64,000 nt of DNA from Conus ventricosus (taxonomy: Eukaryota; Mollusca; Gastropoda; Neogastropoda; Conidae). The notes below the pieces were generated by a model. That model searched no databases, was not told the DNA's origin, and worked only from the letters and a program-made list of their open reading frames with translations. The position numbers were made by a program, and so were the translations under genes. The number at the start of each line of letters is the position of its first letter. The stretch's first letter is position 1. This document shows positions 60,001 to 64,000 of this stretch, piece after piece. The stretch is from assembly GCA_018398815.1 (NCBI GenBank), contig CM031595.1, forward strand, positions 136,160,781 to 136,224,780, written 5' to 3'.

Positions 60001-63000
60001 GTGTATAGGATAAGTTTTGATTTTAGAAAAATGAGCCACCAAATAACTGGGGTCGAAACTGTATACCATTCTGCTGTTATGGGAGACTAATGTAGTTACG
60101 CATGCTGTATAAGCGTGTTAATATTTAACCAGCAATCTTGGCAATACTTACTGGAGTAGTCAGCAAAGCGAATGGCTAGCAATGGCAGCTGCGTTGCCAC
60201 AAAGATTTTCGAGTTAAGCAAGGAATAATTCTTCCTACAATATAAAAGTTGAAAATAAATACAGTTATAATAAATGGCTTCACTCGCAATAATGATAGGC
60301 GGCGCGGGGGTGAAGCGCTTCTTTTGCGGGCGTAATTTTGCATTTAGTATACTGGGGAATGACAGCGAGAGAGAAAAGGACATATCAAAGCTATGACAAC
60401 TAGCAGCTGCACTAACGCCTTATAAAGGCAAGACTTGACAGTTAGATGTTTTATGACAACACTAAAAGACAGGCATGCAGCTGACACATTAAAAATGTTT
60501 TCAAGCAATAAAACAATAGTACTAGTAACAGCCAAACCGTCCAGACATTGCCCCCACCGAAAATTCAGTACTTTTTTCAACCATCAGAAAAACAAATGAT
60601 CAAAAATCGCTTGAAGGGCGTGAAGGACCGTTGTGTATTTTGTTGCACATATTATTGGGCTGTATAAAAAAGGACCAAAATCTATATTCGCCCAAAGATA
60701 GGAAGGGTATCACAGCAATTCAAAGCAAGCCAAGCGCCCAGGAGTCTTGAACAAACAGCAAAGAAATGGTATCTAAACAGCAATGTCAAATTTATTTACC
60801 TGCAACCCAGACGAATACATAGACCACACTTTTTAATACTCACACCTAACGACACCCCATCAAATGATCTTCGAGATTTAACCCCGCTATAGGATCTAGA
60901 CGTTAAAGAGTGCATACGCACTCACAGTCAGTACAGAGCTTTCAAATACAAAATGCAAGCCTTTTACACAAAAATGCTTCTGCTGGTGCTGTAGCTTTAC
61001 AACTGATAGACCAACAGGCCACTAACTTATCCCGCAGGATGCAAGTCGAACCGATGGAAAAGAATTTAAAGCCTAAGAATCAATTATTGTTAAAACATAG
61101 AGTTACCAGGTAAAAGAATGCAGGAGGGCATAATCACTAGGCTTTAGTCGAAAACTTTAAAACTAACAGTGACTGAAAGACTATTTTCGCTTCCATATCA
61201 CAGAGAGCTGTTGACAATTCTCGCAACACAGAATGGTTAGAAGACTGCCCCGCTGGTTGCGCGCAATGAATAATAAGAATTTAAGCTATAACCAGTACAA
61301 GCAAGCAAAAAAAAACTATATATTTGCTGAAGGAGAGGGATTCATCCCGGTCAAACGATTACCGTGTGGGTGAAATAAGGACCTTATTGACAGGAACAAG
61401 GACACCTCGCATCAGCAAACCGATCCAGTTTGGAGTGTTTTTACCCCCTTATAAAGATATAAATTGGAAAGATGAATCCGCCCGTGTTATTTTTACGAAA
61501 AACTGCTCAACAAAATAAGCCAGCCCCTCAAAAGAGCTTTTGGAAGAAGAACTCAGAGAAAATCCCGCCACACCGTCCCTTAATAATTTACGTGCCTCCC
61601 AGTCCCCAGGGCAGATGAAAACTCGCGGATTATCAAAAACCCGTTTGGTGTTTGTGCTATCTAACGACTGTCTTTGGTTACAACTGTTTGTTGATCTCAG
61701 GTAGATTAATCGCAGTTTACGTGTCATGAAAAAGTCCTTGTCCATATCTAGCGCTTTGTAGTTGTCATGTGATATTTTGACTCACATCTCTCGAGATAGT
61801 TCCCTTTGCTTTCTAAATGTTTTCCTCCTGGCGCAAACTGTACATTGTTTGACCTTAAAACCCCACAGACTCCGTGATCACCGGCCTATAATTCATCCTT
61901 CATCTTTCCTAAAACCTTCTTATTAACGATGAATCAAAGGCAATCTTTAGGGTAATCAATGTATCATTACCACCCCGCATGCCCTTTACTAGTTCGGTTT
62001 CAGCTTTATAAGTCTCAGTAGATAATCTATAACTAAACTGCCCTGTATCTGAGTAAAGTACGCTGACTCAGATACGAAGGCTTAAAGTATCATAAAAAAA
62101 CGCTAACATCATAAGCTGTGATATTCACTAAAACTAGTTAACCCATAAACAGTTGTCTAATTGACTTGCTGTGTTTGCAATCAGTAATGCCAAAAAGCTG
62201 AGCAGAAATCTTCTAAAAGTACCTGATAATTAGTGTTGAAGTCACTAAGGCTTCAGTCTCCTGGTGACCAAGCTTAACATTTGACGCTGGCGGAGTCTCC
62301 TGAGTCCTACCCATACACGGTGGTGCATCAGCTTAAATTGCTTTTTCTGAAGCAGCTGTGATTTATTCTGAGATCATGGCTTCAGATGTTTGTTTCCATG
62401 ACTGTTGCTTATCAAAAGCAATTATGCATGTCACGTTAACTTCTATTACCGGGTCTTAAAATAATAGGGTAGAAGTCTGGAATGACCAACATAATGTTTT
62501 TGTTGCCCCCAAGATTACACTTGGTGTCGCTCCTCTTGGATCCTTTCTTTAGACTGGCTCGCTAAGGGATAGTCATTTGCAGTCTTGAGGTCATAGATAT
62601 TCTAAGTCCAACTTGCTAGATTGGAAACCACGCGTTGATCAGGCGTTAAACGGCCCAAACAACTTTAATGCCTTGTAATATGATGCGTACCGTTGCAGGT
62701 TAATGGGACGTAAATGGAAGTGAGGTGCGCCATTGCCCATCCTTGACAGATTGTTTGCAGCCTAAATACAGTTATTGTTAAGCTTTTACCTCGATCATAA
62801 TAGCCAAAGTATTTGTTGTTTTCTGACAGTAATAAGGCCACGCCAACTAATTCCTCCACCAATCCTTTCAATCATCGAATATTTGGAAATCTGACAAGAA
62901 ATCATTCTGTACTCCAGTAAACTTTAAGAAAGCACCCGCAACTCATCCCGCGCATAAGTGGGAATGCGCAGAGCCTACTGATATGTTCAGGCAGGCCTTT

Positions 63001-64000
63001 CCTATAATGTTCAAAACGGTCCGCCTACAAATCCATACATCTGCCATTATATAAGGCATGATATCTCCCTGCGTGTTACTTAGCTAACTGCTCCATGCTT
63101 CTGTCATGCGGATTGCGGATCGCTAGGTCCTTTGCCTCTAAGACTAAAAAGAACGCGCCTTAAGATGCGTCCCTCTGCTCAAACCTTTCCCCCAACTTGT
63201 CAGGTACTCATATGGGATTCACCCTTGCTAACAACGGTTGAGTCAAAAATATTTTCTCCGTATTTGGGCGGACTTTAAAGGACATAGCCATTGCCTCTAA
63301 TGACCCATCAGGTCTCATAGAGTCGTAGAAAGTCATTTTATGTAAAGTAAACACATGACGTGTGCCTATGACTGTCAAGGCATGACACCCGGATGCATCG
63401 TCCACGGCGTTCATTATAAATAGAGTCATAACCGCCAATTAGAAAGAAATGGCAGCTCCCATTCTTTGTTTCATACTTTAGTTGAAGATGGCTGTACGGT
63501 GCCTCACCTTCGATACTTCCCACTATTGATCAGGGTCTCTTACTGTGGGGGTTGACATCGCTGGGCGTTCTTCGAAACCGCTAATCCAACAATCGTGCTG
63601 AGTCCCATACTTGGTTTTGTTGGTCTTCACGCCAGGCGGTTTGTAGTTTAGTTTAAGATATTAGAACTGGCGTTACCACTTGCTGCATGCGTTTTTATGA
63701 ATGTTTCTGCTGCATCTGTCCGCTATATAATTTCTGGTTCTTATAAACGGCCAGCCACCTAAACAATTGAAGCAAAGGAACAAGATCTGATGATTACCTG
63801 TCTACGGTTTTTCAATTTTGTGTGGCGCTGGCCCTTCATAAGGAACAATGATGATGCAATGCGCGTAAACTACTATGGAAAGTGTCAGGTTTTTCCATTC
63901 TTTAAAACGAACTTGAGAGCTGGTGGCGTAATTAGTTTATGTAGTAATCAGGCGACTGAACGTTTACAAGGTTTATAATGTGCAGCTCTCGCAGCTTGAA
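57051..64000. other. Single-copy region, no feature recognised
   Basis: Nearly 7 kb with few microsatellites. 57060-57240 is C-rich, and a C/A-rich run with several C-tracts lies at 58545-58600. Frames up to 103 codons occur (59176-59487 plus, 61449-61745 minus), but none resembles a known protein, none has a second copy, and spacing between stops looks random. No tRNA, retroelement or tandem repeat was detected by eye. Introns of an unrecognised gene remain possible. Confidence 0.45.

Overview
The window is eukaryotic DNA, most probably from a mollusc and plausibly a gastropod. Dense AC/GT, GA/CT, ACGC and AT microsatellites are combined with degenerate non-LTR retrotransposons, Penelope-like retroelements and tRNA-like SINE remnants. 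The only recognisable cellular gene is an intronless rhodopsin-class GPCR resembling the expanded gastropod chemosensory-type receptors. There are no operons, bacterial signals or CRISPR arrays. Most long open frames are translated microsatellites.

Layout. A segment at about 1052-14882 (copy A) is followed head-to-tail by a second copy from the point equivalent to 1808 (copy B, 14883-28060, unit about 13.1 kb). Part of the segment recurs inverted (copy C, 33780-40489) and part in direct orientation (copy D, 44492-48935, interrupted by a gap). Copies A, B and C each contain, in the same order, a compound microsatellite, the GPCR, a GT or AC tract and an oppositely oriented Jockey/CR1-like LINE. 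The copies differ mainly by scattered 1-3 bp indels that break each frame at different places. That pattern fits either decaying duplicates or error-rich, unmerged assembly copies.

Between copies B and C (28.1-33.8 kb) lie a truncated Penelope-like element (PLE-1, about 29165-30720) and two related SINE-like repeats (30846 and 31512). Between copies C and D lies a better preserved LINE (40490-44493). Its ORF1 begins with a hydrophobic leader and a canonical 2A-like ribosome-skipping motif (40819-40845), followed by a coiled coil and an L1-ORF1p-like region. Its ORF2 carries an AP endonuclease and a reverse transcriptase cut off abruptly. An exactly 1000-base N gap (45199-46198) is flanked on both sides by the same ~1.35 kb, so the two contig ends very likely overlap.

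From 48.9 kb onward the sequence leaves the duplicated family. It holds a tRNA-like SINE remnant, an unrecognised zinc-ribbon-like ORF, an array of ~119 bp repeats alternating in two variants and running into a ~277 bp periodic array, and a second Penelope-like element (53226-56370). The 3' end of that element is also present as a long inverted 5' arm, and both arms carry a hammerhead-ribozyme-like core. The last ~7 kb (57.1-64 kb) shows nothing I can recognise.

The most interesting material is the PLE with inverted arms and paired hammerhead cores, the 2A-bearing LINE, the SINE-like pair with a hammerhead-like core overlapping a tRNA-like A box, and the multiplied chemoreceptor-type GPCR. 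Sequence quality limits every statement about intactness.
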